Shown in pieces: positions 35,356-43,790 of a stretch of DNA of 64,000 nt. The stretch lies in assembly GCF_000812665.2 (NCBI RefSeq), contig NZ_CP014327.1, positions 2,881,501 through 2,945,500 of the forward strand. Direction: 5' to 3'. Source of the DNA: Falsihalocynthiibacter arcticus. GTDB taxonomy: Bacteria; Pseudomonadota; Alphaproteobacteria; Rhodobacterales; Rhodobacteraceae. Numbering within the stretch: position 1 is the stretch's first letter; the number at the start of each line of letters is the position of its first letter. The notes under the pieces were generated by a model that ran no database searches, was not told the DNA's origin, and saw nothing but the letters and a program-made list of their open reading frames with translations. Made by a program: the position numbers and the translations under genes.

Positions 35356-38300
35356 GCACGCGCCAAACCACAGACGCTCGTCTGATTGACACAAGCAAAC
35401 CGCTGAAATTCACCTTTAATGGCCAAACGCTTACGGGCTACGCTGGCGACACACTCGCCTCGGCCTTGCTCGCCAACGGCCACTTGCTCATGGGACGCAG
35501 CTTTAAATACCACCGTCCGCGCGGCCCCGTGGCTTCGGGCGGCGAAGAGCCTAACGCGCTGGTTAATTTGGGGCAGGACGGCCATGTCGAGCCCAACCAA
35601 CGCGCCACCACCACGGAATTGTTCGACGGCCTCGTGGCCACGTCGCAAAACCACTGGCCCAGCCTGAATTTTGACGTGGGCGAGATCAACAACAGTATCG
35701 CGCGCTTCCTCCCCGCGGGGTTTTACTACAAGACCTTCATCTCGCCACGGCCCGCATGGAAGCACGTGTTCGAGCCGATCATCCGCAAATCTGCGGGGCT
35801 GGGTCCGGCTCCCAAAGACCGTGATGCGGATCGCTATGAACATTTCTATGCCTTCACCGATGTTTTGGTCGTCGGTGGTGGCATTGCAGGCCTGCAAGCG
35901 GCCCTCGCCGCAGGACGCTCTGGTGCCAAAGTTCTGCTGTTGGAGCAAACCGACAATTGGGGTGGTCGCGCGCCCGTGGACGGCGACGTTATCGACGATA
36001 TGGATGCTCAAAGCTGGATAACTTCAGCCCTTAACGAATTGAATGCGCTCGAAAATGTGACATTGCGCACCCGCACCCAAGGCTCTGGCGTTTATGACCA
36101 CGGCTATGCTTTGGGCTACGAGCGTCTAACCGATCACGTCACCGCATCCGCCGCCCCGCGCCACCGCCTATGGCGCATCCGCGCCGCGCGGATTGTGACG
36201 GCCACAGGGGCTTTAGAACGCCCCCTCAGCTTCGCGGGCAACGACATTCCCGGCGTGATGCTCGCAGGGGCAATGCGCGATTATTTGGTCAATTTCGGAG
36301 TCGCTCCAGCGCAAAATCCTGCCGTAATCACCAACAATGACGACGCCTATCGCACGGCCATCGCATGGCGCAAAGCGGGGCTGAAGGTTGCCGCAATTTT
36401 GGATGTGCGGGATGCCCCTACGGGGGACTTGATCGATAAGGCGCGTGCGCTCGGGATTGACATTAAATTCGCCACCGGCATTGCCAAAACCATGGGTCAC
36501 AAAGTGGTGACGGGCCTTAAAATCTGCGCCATCGATAGTGACGGAAGCCAATCCGAACTCCTCGAATGTGACGGTGTGGCCATGTCCGGTGGCTGGTCTC
36601 CCGTCGTCCACCTCTGGTCCCATTGCGGTGGAAAACTGCTCTGGGATGACGCGCAAATTCACTTCGCCCCCGATCCTTCCCGCCCGCCGCTTGGCGCGGA
36701 TGGCACGGGTTTTGTGCTCACGGCAGGCACGGCCTCTGGTCCTCTCGCGACAGGGGCGCTGCTTGCCGATGCGGATGCCGCAGGCAAACGCGCGGCCAAG
36801 GAGGCGGGGTTTACCCCCACCGACGCGGCGGCTCCTACCAGCGCTGAAATCGCGACCGCGCTGCCTAAAGCTATGTGGATTATTCCTGCCAAAGCGACCG
36901 CAGATATGCGCGCAAAATCGTGGTTGGACTTCCAGAATGACGTCAAAGTTTCCGACGTGCAACTGGCCGCCCGTGAGGGCTATGAAAGCGTTGAACACAC
37001 CAAACGCTATACTACTTTGGGTATGGCAACTGATCAAGGTAAGTTAAGTAATATCAACGGATTGGCGGTACTTTCTCAAGCGATGGGTCAAGAGATTCCA
37101 TCGGTGGGCACCACCACCTTCCGCCCGCCCTATACCCCGATCTCCATGGGCGCAATCACCGGCGAAGCGCGCGCAGATTTGTTCCAGCCTTTGCGCCGTA
37201 CGCCGATGCACGATTGGCACCAAGACCACGGCGCAACATGGGAACCCGTCGGCACGTGGCGTCGCGTCTATGCCTATGAGCGGACGGGAGAAACCTCCGA
37301 TCAGGCCGTCATGCGCGAAACCAAAAACGCGCGTGATAACATCGGTCTTTTGGATGCTAGTACCTTGGGCAAACTTATCGTTAAGGGCCCCGACGCCGCG
37401 GCGTTCCTTGACCTCATGTACACCAATATGATGTCGACGCTCAAACCCGGCAAATGTCGCTATGGGTTGATGTGCAACGACAATGGATTCCTGATCGATG
37501 ACGGTGTTGTTGCCCGCATTGATGAGGAGACGTTCCTTTGTCACACAACAACCGGCGGCGCAGAATCTATCCACGCGCATTTCGAGGATTGGTTGCAATG
37601 TGAATGGTGGGATATGAAGGTCTATACGGCCAATATCACCGAACAATTTGCGCAAATCGCTGTGGTGGGTCCCAAGGCGCGGCTCCTGTTGGAAAAACTT
37701 GGCGGTATGGATGTTTCCAAGGAAACGCTGCCGTTTATGTCTTGGGCACAGGGCACGCTTGCCGGATTTGACGTGCGGGTGTTCCGCATCAGTTTCTCGG
37801 GCGAATTGAGCTATGAAATCGCCGTTCCTGCCAGTCAGGGATTGGCGTTTTGGCAAGCTTTGCATGAGGCGGGGCAGGAATTTGGCCTGATGCCTTATGG
37901 CACCGAAGCGCTGCATATTTTGCGCGCCGAGAAGGGTTTTATTATTGTGGGTGACGAAAGCGATGGAACCGTAATCCCGCAAGACCTCAATCTGGGGTGG
38001 GCGGTTTCCAAGAAGAAACTCGATTTTATCGGTAAACGTGCCCACGCGCGCAAGGATATGCAGCGTGAAAATCGCTGGAAACTTGTGGGCTTCCAATCGG
38101 TTGACGGGTCCATTTTGCCCGAAAGCGCCTATGTTCTGGGCACGGGTGAAAACGAAAATAACCAGCAAGTGATGCAGGGACGGATCACCTCCACCTATCA
38201 TTCGCCCAACCTTGGGTATGGCATCGCGATGGGCCTTATTGAGGGCGGCTTGGCGCGGATTGGGGACGTTGTCGAAGTTGGCAATCTGGGCCGCGAAACC

Positions 38301-38363
38301 ATCGCCGCACGGGTTGTCGATCCCGTTTTCTATGACAAAGAAGGGGCCAAACAAGATGTCTGA
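35352..38363 (+). CDS. soxA: Sarcosine oxidase subunit alpha
   Basis: A 1003-residue protein, intact. A ferredoxin-like start (FNGQTLTGYAGDTLASALLANGHLLMGRSFKYHRPRG) precedes an NAD-binding Rossmann site (VLVVGGGIAGLQAALAAGRSG, about 175-195) and a C-terminal GcvT-like folate-binding domain (from about 620; RDNIGLLDASTLGKLIVKGPDAAAFLD, FRISFSGELSYEIAVPA). It passes the formaldehyde unit to tetrahydrofolate, giving 5,10-methylene-THF, while the beta subunit produces glycine and peroxide. The ATG at 35352 overlaps the soxD stop; a longer upstream frame is not likely. Confidence 0.95.
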   Translation: MSTRQTTDARLIDTSKPLKFTFNGQTLTGYAGDTLASALLANGHLLMGRSFKYHRPRGPVASGGEEPNALVNLGQDGHVEPNQRATTTELFDGLVATSQNHWPSLNFDVGEINNSIARFLPAGFYYKTFISPRPAWKHVFEPIIRKSAGLGPAPKDRDADRYEHFYAFTDVLVVGGGIAGLQAALAAGRSGAKVLLLEQTDNWGGRAPVDGDVIDDMDAQSWITSALNELNALENVTLRTRTQGSGVYDHGYALGYERLTDHVTASAAPRHRLWRIRAARIVTATGALERPLSFAGNDIPGVMLAGAMRDYLVNFGVAPAQNPAVITNNDDAYRTAIAWRKAGLKVAAILDVRDAPTGDLIDKARALGIDIKFATGIAKTMGHKVVTGLKICAIDSDGSQSELLECDGVAMSGGWSPVVHLWSHCGGKLLWDDAQIHFAPDPSRPPLGADGTGFVLTAGTASGPLATGALLADADAAGKRAAKEAGFTPTDAAAPTSAEIATALPKAMWIIPAKATADMRAKSWLDFQNDVKVSDVQLAAREGYESVEHTKRYTTLGMATDQGKLSNINGLAVLSQAMGQEIPSVGTTTFRPPYTPISMGAITGEARADLFQPLRRTPMHDWHQDHGATWEPVGTWRRVYAYERTGETSDQAVMRETKNARDNIGLLDASTLGKLIVKGPDAAAFLDLMYTNMMSTLKPGKCRYGLMCNDNGFLIDDGVVARIDEETFLCHTTTGGAESIHAHFEDWLQCEWWDMKVYTANITEQFAQIAVVGPKARLLLEKLGGMDVSKETLPFMSWAQGTLAGFDVRVFRISFSGELSYEIAVPASQGLAFWQALHEAGQEFGLMPYGTEALHILRAEKGFIIVGDESDGTVIPQDLNLGWAVSKKKLDFIGKRAHARKDMQRENRWKLVGFQSVDGSILPESAYVLGTGENENNQQVMQGRITSTYHSPNLGYGIAMGLIEGGLARIGDVVEVGNLGRETIAARVVDPVFYDKEGAKQDV

Positions 38364-38949
38364 AGCAATTGAAATCGCCGTGAGCGCCCTTGAGGGGGCG
38401 ACCTCCACTGGCTGTGTGACCGTGCGCGAAATGGCGCTGCAGGGCATGTTGACAGTGCGGGCCGATTTGTCGAGCAAAGTGGTCAAGGCTGCGGTCAAAG
38501 CCTTGACGCAAGTGGCAATTCCAAAGCCTCGGCGCGTGTCGATTTCAAAAGGCGCTGGGGTGGCATGGATGTCGCCCGACGAACTGCTAATTTTACTGCC
38601 CTATACTAAGGCTGTTGAGGCTTCGGTTGCGTTGGACAAAGCCTTAGCGGGCACCCATGCGCTGGTAGAAAATGTCTCCGACGCGCGGGCGGTGTTTACG
38701 GTTTCCGGCCCCGATGCTCGCGATGTTTTGGCCAAACTTTCCCCTGTTGATCTCTCGGATGACAACTTTGCCAAAGGGGAAATCCGTCGCAGCCGTCTGG
38801 CGCAAATTCCGGCGGCGTTTTGGATGTCGGGGGATGCCTCCGCGCGCCATGAGGAGATGACCATCGTTGTCTTTCGCAGCGTTGCGAAATACGCGTTCGA
38901 TGTCCTTTCTAACGCCAGTAGTGGCGGGCCGGTCAAGTTCTATTCTTGA
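38356..38949 (+). CDS. soxG: Sarcosine oxidase subunit gamma
   Basis: A 197-residue protein, final subunit of the heterotetramer. TVREMALQGMLTVRADLSS, then VSGPDARDVLAKLSPVDLSDDNFAKGEIRRSRLAQIPAAFWM, is the SoxG pattern. It begins 8 bp inside the end of soxA, with GAAGGGG upstream. The next feature is the IS110 remnant 18 bp downstream, so the operon is cut off from glyA- or purU-type folate genes that often follow in other Rhodobacteraceae. Confidence 0.92.
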   Translation: MSEAIEIAVSALEGATSTGCVTVREMALQGMLTVRADLSSKVVKAAVKALTQVAIPKPRRVSISKGAGVAWMSPDELLILLPYTKAVEASVALDKALAGTHALVENVSDARAVFTVSGPDARDVLAKLSPVDLSDDNFAKGEIRRSRLAQIPAAFWMSGDASARHEEMTIVVFRSVAKYAFDVLSNASSGGPVKFYS

Positions 38950-38967
38950 AAGGAGTATCCGTCTTGA

Positions 38968-39840
38968 TCAAGCCCCTTTCTTTACCCAATTTCTATCTAC
39001 CTTGATGATGGCGACTTTTGGTGGCTTTCCTGCTTTGATCAGGGCTTCGTATTTAGCCTTGAAGTCGGGGTTGTGTCGCATCGCCAACAAGGCCGGCATG
39101 TAGAGGGCATCCCTCACTATTTTTCGACCACCCTGAATGAATGATTTGCCGCGCCACTGTCCAGATTGACGCGTCATTGGGGCCAGACCAGTCAAGCTGG
39201 CCACCTGCTTCCGATCCGATCTCGGGCATCTCTATTAGAATCGTGGAAGCACAGGATGCACCGATGCCAGGAATTGAACGAGGAATTTTCACCGAATGCG
39301 CCAGCATATCTCTGGAGCTTATCAGGCGATCAACCTCAGCATTAATTTCACGGATTTCCTTATCTACCTGTGCCAAGCGGGCTTTGCTTTGGCGGCGAGT
39401 GATGGACAGGGTTTGGGTCTTCAGGCGGCAGATGATGCCGGTTCTATCCTTAATCAAACCTGCACGAAATGCCCGTAACTCTTTCAGATAGTGCTGAATC
39501 TTGGCTGCGGGATTATCGGGTTCCAACGCGAAAACATCTCCCATGACAGCTAGCATCTTGGCATCAACGGTGTCCGTTTTCGCGCGCAAGCCTTGGGCTT
39601 GTGCAAATCGGCGTGCTTGCAAAGGGTTCACCTTTACCAAAGGAAGATGTGCGCCCAAAGCGCGTTCAAGCCCGCTGTGATAAGCCCTGTTGCTTCATAG
39701 ACCACGCGTGTCACTGCTGTCTTTGCGCAGAACTTGCCAAGCAACTTAAATCCTTCGGGGCAATTGCTAAACGACATCGTCTTCCCGTCGCTCAGCCGGT
39801 GAATGTCCAAAGTGGCTTTGGAAATGTCTGATGGTATCAT
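38968..39840 (-). pseudogene. Decayed IS110-family transposase
   Basis: Three fragments of one recombinase in two frames. The N-terminal DEDD part (PSDISKATLDIHRLSDGKTMSF...RVVYEATG) is 39840 down to about 39670. The middle part (GAHLPLVKVNPLQARRFAQAQGLRAKTDTVDAKMLA... SIPGIGASCASTILIEMPEIG) is 39658-39210. The C-terminal Transposase_20 part (ASLTGLAPMTRQSGQWRGKSFIQGGRKIVRDALYMPALLAMR) is to 38968. One frameshift is a missing G in a GGG run, the other a missing pair of bases. The end (KVAIIKVDRNWVKKGA) also lacks the usual MRKL...LANALL segment. The element is therefore dead, unlike the single-break genes elsewhere. Confidence 0.9.
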
Positions 39841-40212
39841 TCTTCATCTTCGTCATATCCTATGCTTGTCCTAGAGGGCTACGCGCCGCTCTGGATCCGT
39901 TCAGGCCTTTGGCTAAGGTGAAGGTTGATCTTACTCCTTTACGGTCCTCAAAAATCAAGCGATTGTCGATCCAACCACCACCACAGGTCAGCATTCTAGA
40001 ATGCTGACCTGTGGTTCTTGCTTCGCACAAAAGCTGGGATTTTCATAAGACAAGCGTGATCCTTGGGGGCTGGGGCGGGCCGAGTGAGGTATCATAATAT
40101 GTTTGTTTACAAATGGTTATGACCACAAGACACAAGCCTCCACACGCCTTGCGATAAAATTATTATCACGCTACCTAAGTTGGATATTGTTTTTTCGATT
40201 TGGAGAAGTCAT
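39841..40212. other. Non-coding IS110 left-end region and palindrome
   Basis: No protein gene. It includes the stretch upstream of the transposase start where IS110 elements encode their bridge RNA, and the 36-bp palindrome. The right part is AT-rich and carries the 5' leader of the exported-protein gene that follows. Confidence 0.5.
39980..40015. repeat. 36-bp perfect palindrome
   Basis: The 18 bases ACCACAGGTCAGCATTCT (39980-39997) are followed with no spacer by their exact reverse complement (39998-40015), centred on TCTAGA. There is no T tract. It lies upstream of the IS110 transposase start and may mark the element's end or its target. Confidence 0.8.
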
Positions 40213-40629
40213 ACGAAACTTTCGTTTTCCGCAGTGGTTGCTGCGACTTTAACGCTCGGGATCGCAGCGCCCGCTTCCGCCGCCAACCTGCTCATGTGCA
40301 AAGTCTCAAATGCTGGCGCGTCACGAGGTCGGATTTCGGACAAGATCGTAATTGCCTATGAGGAAGGCAAAAAGAATGTTCTAGTTTTTGATCGTGTGAT
40401 TTCCAATTATGGTTCTGAATCAGCGGTGGGGAAGGTTGAAACCGATAATGCAAAGCGGACGACTTTTGTTTGGGAAGTTAAGGTTACGGATTCCAAGCGC
40501 CAACACGCCACAATGCAATACCGATTGACGTTTCTAAAGAAGAACCACGGCCTACGGTTGACAGTAAACCCTTTAGGGTATCGAGGCGACGTGACTGGCA
40601 AAGGTATCTGTACGCCAACGGTGAGCTAA
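40213..40629 (+). CDS. Exported protein of unknown function, copy 1 (ACG in start position)
   Basis: The mature part closely resembles the next gene: LxCxVSNAGxSxGxIxD, EYE-like charged strand, DNxxRTTFVWE, ATMQYRL, and a C-terminal GKGxC. A signal peptide ends PASA-ANL. Aligning the leaders, GGAGAAGT plus CAT places the codon ACG exactly where copy 2 has its GTG start. Only a TTG at 40180, upstream of the ribosome site, is a standard start in this frame. The gene may use ACG or be silenced. Two cysteines near the ends probably form a disulfide. Size about 138 residues. No family is recognised. Confidence 0.6.
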   Translation, partial: TKLSFSAVVAATLTLGIAAPASAANLLMCKVSNAGASRGRISDKIVIAYEEGKKNVLVFDRVISNYGSESAVGKVETDNAKRTTFVWEVKVTDSKRQHATMQYRLTFLKKNHGLRLTVNPLGYRGDVTGKGICTPTVS

Positions 40630-40881
40630 AACGCGCTCCTATACAGGAAACCCCAAAGTTTTGTTCCGAAGCGTGGCGCAAGACGCGTTTGACTCGCTGT
40701 CCAATGTGTCATCGGGCGGGGCCGTTGGCTACTGCGATTAACGGTTTCTATGCGGATCGGACTCCATTTTATCGTGCTTTATTGAGGAAATTTCGTCCCA
40801 TTTAGGGAATGCTGTTGTCCATCAACCTCTCAACCCCTAGGCTTCAGATGCATAGTATTTTGAAAATTATGGAGAAGTTTT

Positions 40882-41286
40882 GTGAAACCTTTGACTTTTG
40901 CCGCCGCCACTCTGGCTCTTATTGTTGGGGGCGTCGCACCGGCTTCCGCACTAATTCTGAAATGCAACGTCTCGAATGCAGGCTCGTCAAAAGGGTGGAT
41001 CGCGGACAGCATTGAGATTGAATATGAAGACGGATCAGAGCTGGCAATGGTTTCCGATCAACTCATTCTAAAATATGGTTCCGGAATTGCAATTGGTCGG
41101 GTTAAAAGCGACAATTCCACACGAACGACCTTTGTTTGGGAGCAAAGAATTAAAGACACGTCGCTCCAAAACGCCACGATTGAATATCGTCTGAACTATG
41201 AAAAGAAAGACCACCAGCTAAGCATGACCGCGAAGGCGATGGGGATTGGACGTACTGCTACTGGCAAAGGGTCCTGTACGTTTTAA
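40882..41286 (+). CDS. Exported protein of unknown function, copy 2
   Basis: A 134-residue paralogue of the preceding gene. GTG start with GGAG 7 nt upstream. Signal peptide (KPLTFAAATLALIVGGVAPASA). The mature protein keeps the shared pattern CNVSNAGSSKGWIADSIEIEYEDG, KYGSGIAIGRVKSDNSTRTTFVWE and GKGSC near the end, suggesting a small disulfide-bonded periplasmic domain rich in beta strands. No family recognised; the two copies presumably arose by tandem duplication, including their leaders. Confidence 0.7.
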   Translation: MKPLTFAAATLALIVGGVAPASALILKCNVSNAGSSKGWIADSIEIEYEDGSELAMVSDQLILKYGSGIAIGRVKSDNSTRTTFVWEQRIKDTSLQNATIEYRLNYEKKDHQLSMTAKAMGIGRTATGKGSCTF

Positions 41287-41293
41287 TTGGAAA

Positions 41294-41324
41294 AAAACAA
41301 GGTCTTGCACAGGGAACTTGTTTT
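41294..41324 (+). terminator. Weak terminator-like hairpin
   Basis: AAAACAAG (41294-41301) and CTTGTTTT (41317-41324) form an 8-bp AT-rich stem just after copy 2 of the exported-protein pair. Confidence 0.35.
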
Positions 41325-41473
41325 ATGAAAGGTGTCTGACCGAGGTATGAAAATTTCGAATTTGGACACGAAACCTGCAAAACACCCTTGACCTCCCCCA
41401 TTGACGGGGCCATTCATCAGGGGACAATATCCGCGAACATGCGCCAATTTGCGCTCAAAACATGAGGTTCACC

Positions 41474-42076
41474 ATGGCTTTTACGCTTCCCGATCTTCCA
41501 TATGCCCACGACGCCCTTGCCGACAACGGCATGTCCGCCGAGACGCTCCAATTCCACCACGACCTGCACCACAACGCTTATGTCACCAATGGCAACGCGG
41601 CGATTGCGGGCACCGAATGGGATGGCAAGAGCCTCGAAGACATCATCACCGGCACTTACAACGCCAAATCGGTTGCCCAAAACGGCATCTTTAACAACAT
41701 CAGCCAGCTTTGGAATCACAACCAATTCTGGGAAATGATGTCCCCTGGCACGACCGCTATGCCCTCCGAGCTTGAAAAAGCTTTGGTTGAGAACTTTGGC
41801 TCGGTCGACGAATTCAAAACTGAATTCGCAGCCGCTGGTGCGGGTCAATTCGGTTCTGGCTGGTGCTGGTTGGTAAAAGCTGCTGATGGGGGCCTCAAAG
41901 TCACCAAAACAGAAAACGGTGTGAACCCGCTTTGCTTTGGTCAAACAGCGCTTTTGGGTTGCGACGTATGGGAGCATTCCTATTACATCGATTTCCGCAA
42001 CAAACGCCCAGTTTACCTCTCGAACTTCCTTGAGAAGCTCGTGAACTGGGAAAACGTTGCATCCCGTCTGGGCTAA
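41474..42076 (+). CDS. sodB: Iron-type superoxide dismutase
   Basis: A 200-residue Fe/Mn-family SOD. Metal ligands are visible: His of LQFHHDLHHNAYV (about 28), His of QLWNHNQFWEMM, and Asp and His of DVWEHSYYIDF. It removes superoxide in the cytoplasm. GAGG precedes the ATG at 41474; an upstream in-frame start at 41462 is less likely. The Fe versus Mn preference is an inference from overall similarity to SodB. Confidence 0.95.
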   Translation: MAFTLPDLPYAHDALADNGMSAETLQFHHDLHHNAYVTNGNAAIAGTEWDGKSLEDIITGTYNAKSVAQNGIFNNISQLWNHNQFWEMMSPGTTAMPSELEKALVENFGSVDEFKTEFAAAGAGQFGSGWCWLVKAADGGLKVTKTENGVNPLCFGQTALLGCDVWEHSYYIDFRNKRPVYLSNFLEKLVNWENVASRLG

Positions 42077-42096
42077 GCTTCGTCCTATAATTTTTG

Positions 42097-42130
42097 AAAA
42101 CCCGCTAGGAGTAATTCTGGCGGGTTTTTT
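42097..42130 (+). terminator. Rho-independent terminator after sodB
   Basis: AAAACCCGC (42097-42105) pairs with GCGGGTTTT (42120-42128); a T run follows. Confidence 0.8.
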
Positions 42131-42243
42131 CGTTTTACCGCTTGGGAATTCTCCTTTACGTCACGGGGCTGCTGTGAAACTCTGAGGGTGATACACGTGC
42201 GTTTTTGACACGGGTTACCCCAATAAATTTAAGGTGATCCCCC

Positions 42244-43182
42244 ATGCCCGAGCATATTAAGGGAAGTCTTGCGATGCTCTTGGCCTGTGTTGTCTGGGGC
42301 TTTTCGTCGATTTATTATAAAGCGATAGATCACGTGGCACCCTTGGAAGTTTTGAGCCACCGAAGCCTGTGGTCGCTCGCGTTTTTGCTTGGTATTCTGG
42401 CGGTGCAGGGGCGGTTGCCGACCTTGTGGCCGATCTTGCGGGATCACCGCAAAATGCTGTGGATTACGGCGGCTTCCTTGCTGATTTCAATTAACTGGTT
42501 TTTGTTTATCTATGCGGTTCAATCGGGGCGCGCGGTTGAAAGTTCGCTGGGCTATTTTATCTTCCCTCTGTTTGCTGTTTTGCTGGGGGCCTTTGTGTTG
42601 GGAGAGCGTTTGGGGCCGCTCAAATGGGCGGCTGTGGCGCTGGCTGCGATGGCCGTCATGGGGCTGACTTACGCGCTTGAGGCACCGCCTTGGATCTCGC
42701 TGGTATTGTCCAGCACCTTCGCGGTTTATGGTCTGATCAAGAAGCAGCTAGATGCCGGCCCCGTGGTTTCGGTGACCTTAGAGGTGCTCATTCTCCTGCC
42801 TCTTGGCGTGATCTGGCTTTGGGGCGCGCATACGCAGGGTTGGCAGGCGATTGGCACGCAAACCCCCGGTGTGTTTGGCAAAAACTGGCAGGACAGCCTG
42901 TTGTTGATCTTTTCTGGCGTCTTGACGGCGGTGCCGCTGCTGCTTCTGTCCTATGCTAGCAAACGCGTGTCCTTAGCGACTTTGGGGTTGTTGACCTATG
43001 TGAATCCAACGCTTCAGTTTTTGGTGGCCGTTTTTCTGTTTGGCGAGATCATGACGCCCGCGCATTTGATCGCTTTCCCCGTCATTTGGATCGCTTTGGC
43101 GCTTTATTCCGTTGTGAGTTTCTCTGAGGAAAGGTCGTCGCGTAAAGCGCTGCGCAATGCGGCGACGGTTTCGACAACGTGA
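42244..43182 (+). CDS. rarD: RarD-type EamA family transporter
   Basis: A 312-residue membrane protein with ten hydrophobic segments. The beginning (KGSLAMLLACVVWGFSSIYYKAIDHVAPLEVLSHRSLWSL) and INWFLFIYAVQSGRAVESSLGYFIFPL are typical of RarD (TIGR00688). Such drug/metabolite transporters export unknown compounds; the chloramphenicol-related name is historical. Its last 79 bp overlap the 3' end of the convergent LOG-type gene. Confidence 0.9.
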   Translation: MPEHIKGSLAMLLACVVWGFSSIYYKAIDHVAPLEVLSHRSLWSLAFLLGILAVQGRLPTLWPILRDHRKMLWITAASLLISINWFLFIYAVQSGRAVESSLGYFIFPLFAVLLGAFVLGERLGPLKWAAVALAAMAVMGLTYALEAPPWISLVLSSTFAVYGLIKKQLDAGPVVSVTLEVLILLPLGVIWLWGAHTQGWQAIGTQTPGVFGKNWQDSLLLIFSGVLTAVPLLLLSYASKRVSLATLGLLTYVNPTLQFLVAVFLFGEIMTPAHLIAFPVIWIALALYSVVSFSEERSSRKALRNAATVSTT

Positions 43183-43685
43183 ACGAAATCGCGCAATGAG
43201 GCGTCGGCAAATCCTTGATCGATGATGTGATCTATGAGGGCCATGAGTGGCGCCCAGTATCCGTCGACCGACAAGAGGTAAATGGGCTTGCTGTGCAGAC
43301 CCAACTGGCGCCACGTCAAGACCTCGAAAAACTCGTCCATTGACCCCGCACCACCGGGCATCACCACCACGGCATCGGCGTTCATATACATCACCTTTTT
43401 GCGCTCGTGCATGTTTTCGGTGATGATAAAATTGGTGAGGTCGCGCTTGCCGACTTCATGTTTCATCAAATGGGTCGGAATAACGCCAAAGGTTTGAGCG
43501 CCAGCGGATTGCGCGGCGTTGGCCACGGCCCCCATCAATCCGATATCCCCCGCGCCATAAACCAAGCGCCAGTTTTCCTCGGCGATCATCTTGCCCGTTT
43601 GTTTTGCCGCCTCTGTATATGCGGGATTTACCCCGTTTCGCGAGCCACAATAGACACAAATTGATGCAGAAAAAGTGGAAGTCAT
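43104..43685 (-). CDS. LOG family protein (TIGR00730, Rossmann nucleotidase)
   Basis: A 193-residue protein with the PGGxGTxxE-type motif as PGGAGSMDEFFEVLTWRQLG and the N-terminal ICVYCGSRNGVNP. Relatives cleave nucleoside 5'-monophosphates to free base and ribose 5-phosphate (cytokinin-activating LOG, or AMP nucleosidase-like). The ATG at 43685 is preceded by AAAGG; a TTG six bases further is less likely. It converges on and overlaps rarD. Confidence 0.9.
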   Translation of the reverse strand: MTSTFSASICVYCGSRNGVNPAYTEAAKQTGKMIAEENWRLVYGAGDIGLMGAVANAAQSAGAQTFGVIPTHLMKHEVGKRDLTNFIITENMHERKKVMYMNADAVVVMPGGAGSMDEFFEVLTWRQLGLHSKPIYLLSVDGYWAPLMALIDHIIDQGFADASLRDFVHVVETVAALRSALRDDLSSEKLTTE

Positions 43686-43790
43686 GGACAACGGCCTTTG
43701 GTTAGGGTTTCTTGAGCGTCAATGTGGGCGCTGCGCCTGCACAATCGCTTGTTCATGGGACGGGTGCAAGACCATTGGGGAATGGAATAC

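Noticed and set aside
36213-38498. Two long - strand frames (36213-37037 and 37044-38498) opposite soxA
   Set aside because: soxA is intact and conserved over its whole length; the opposite frames have no motifs.
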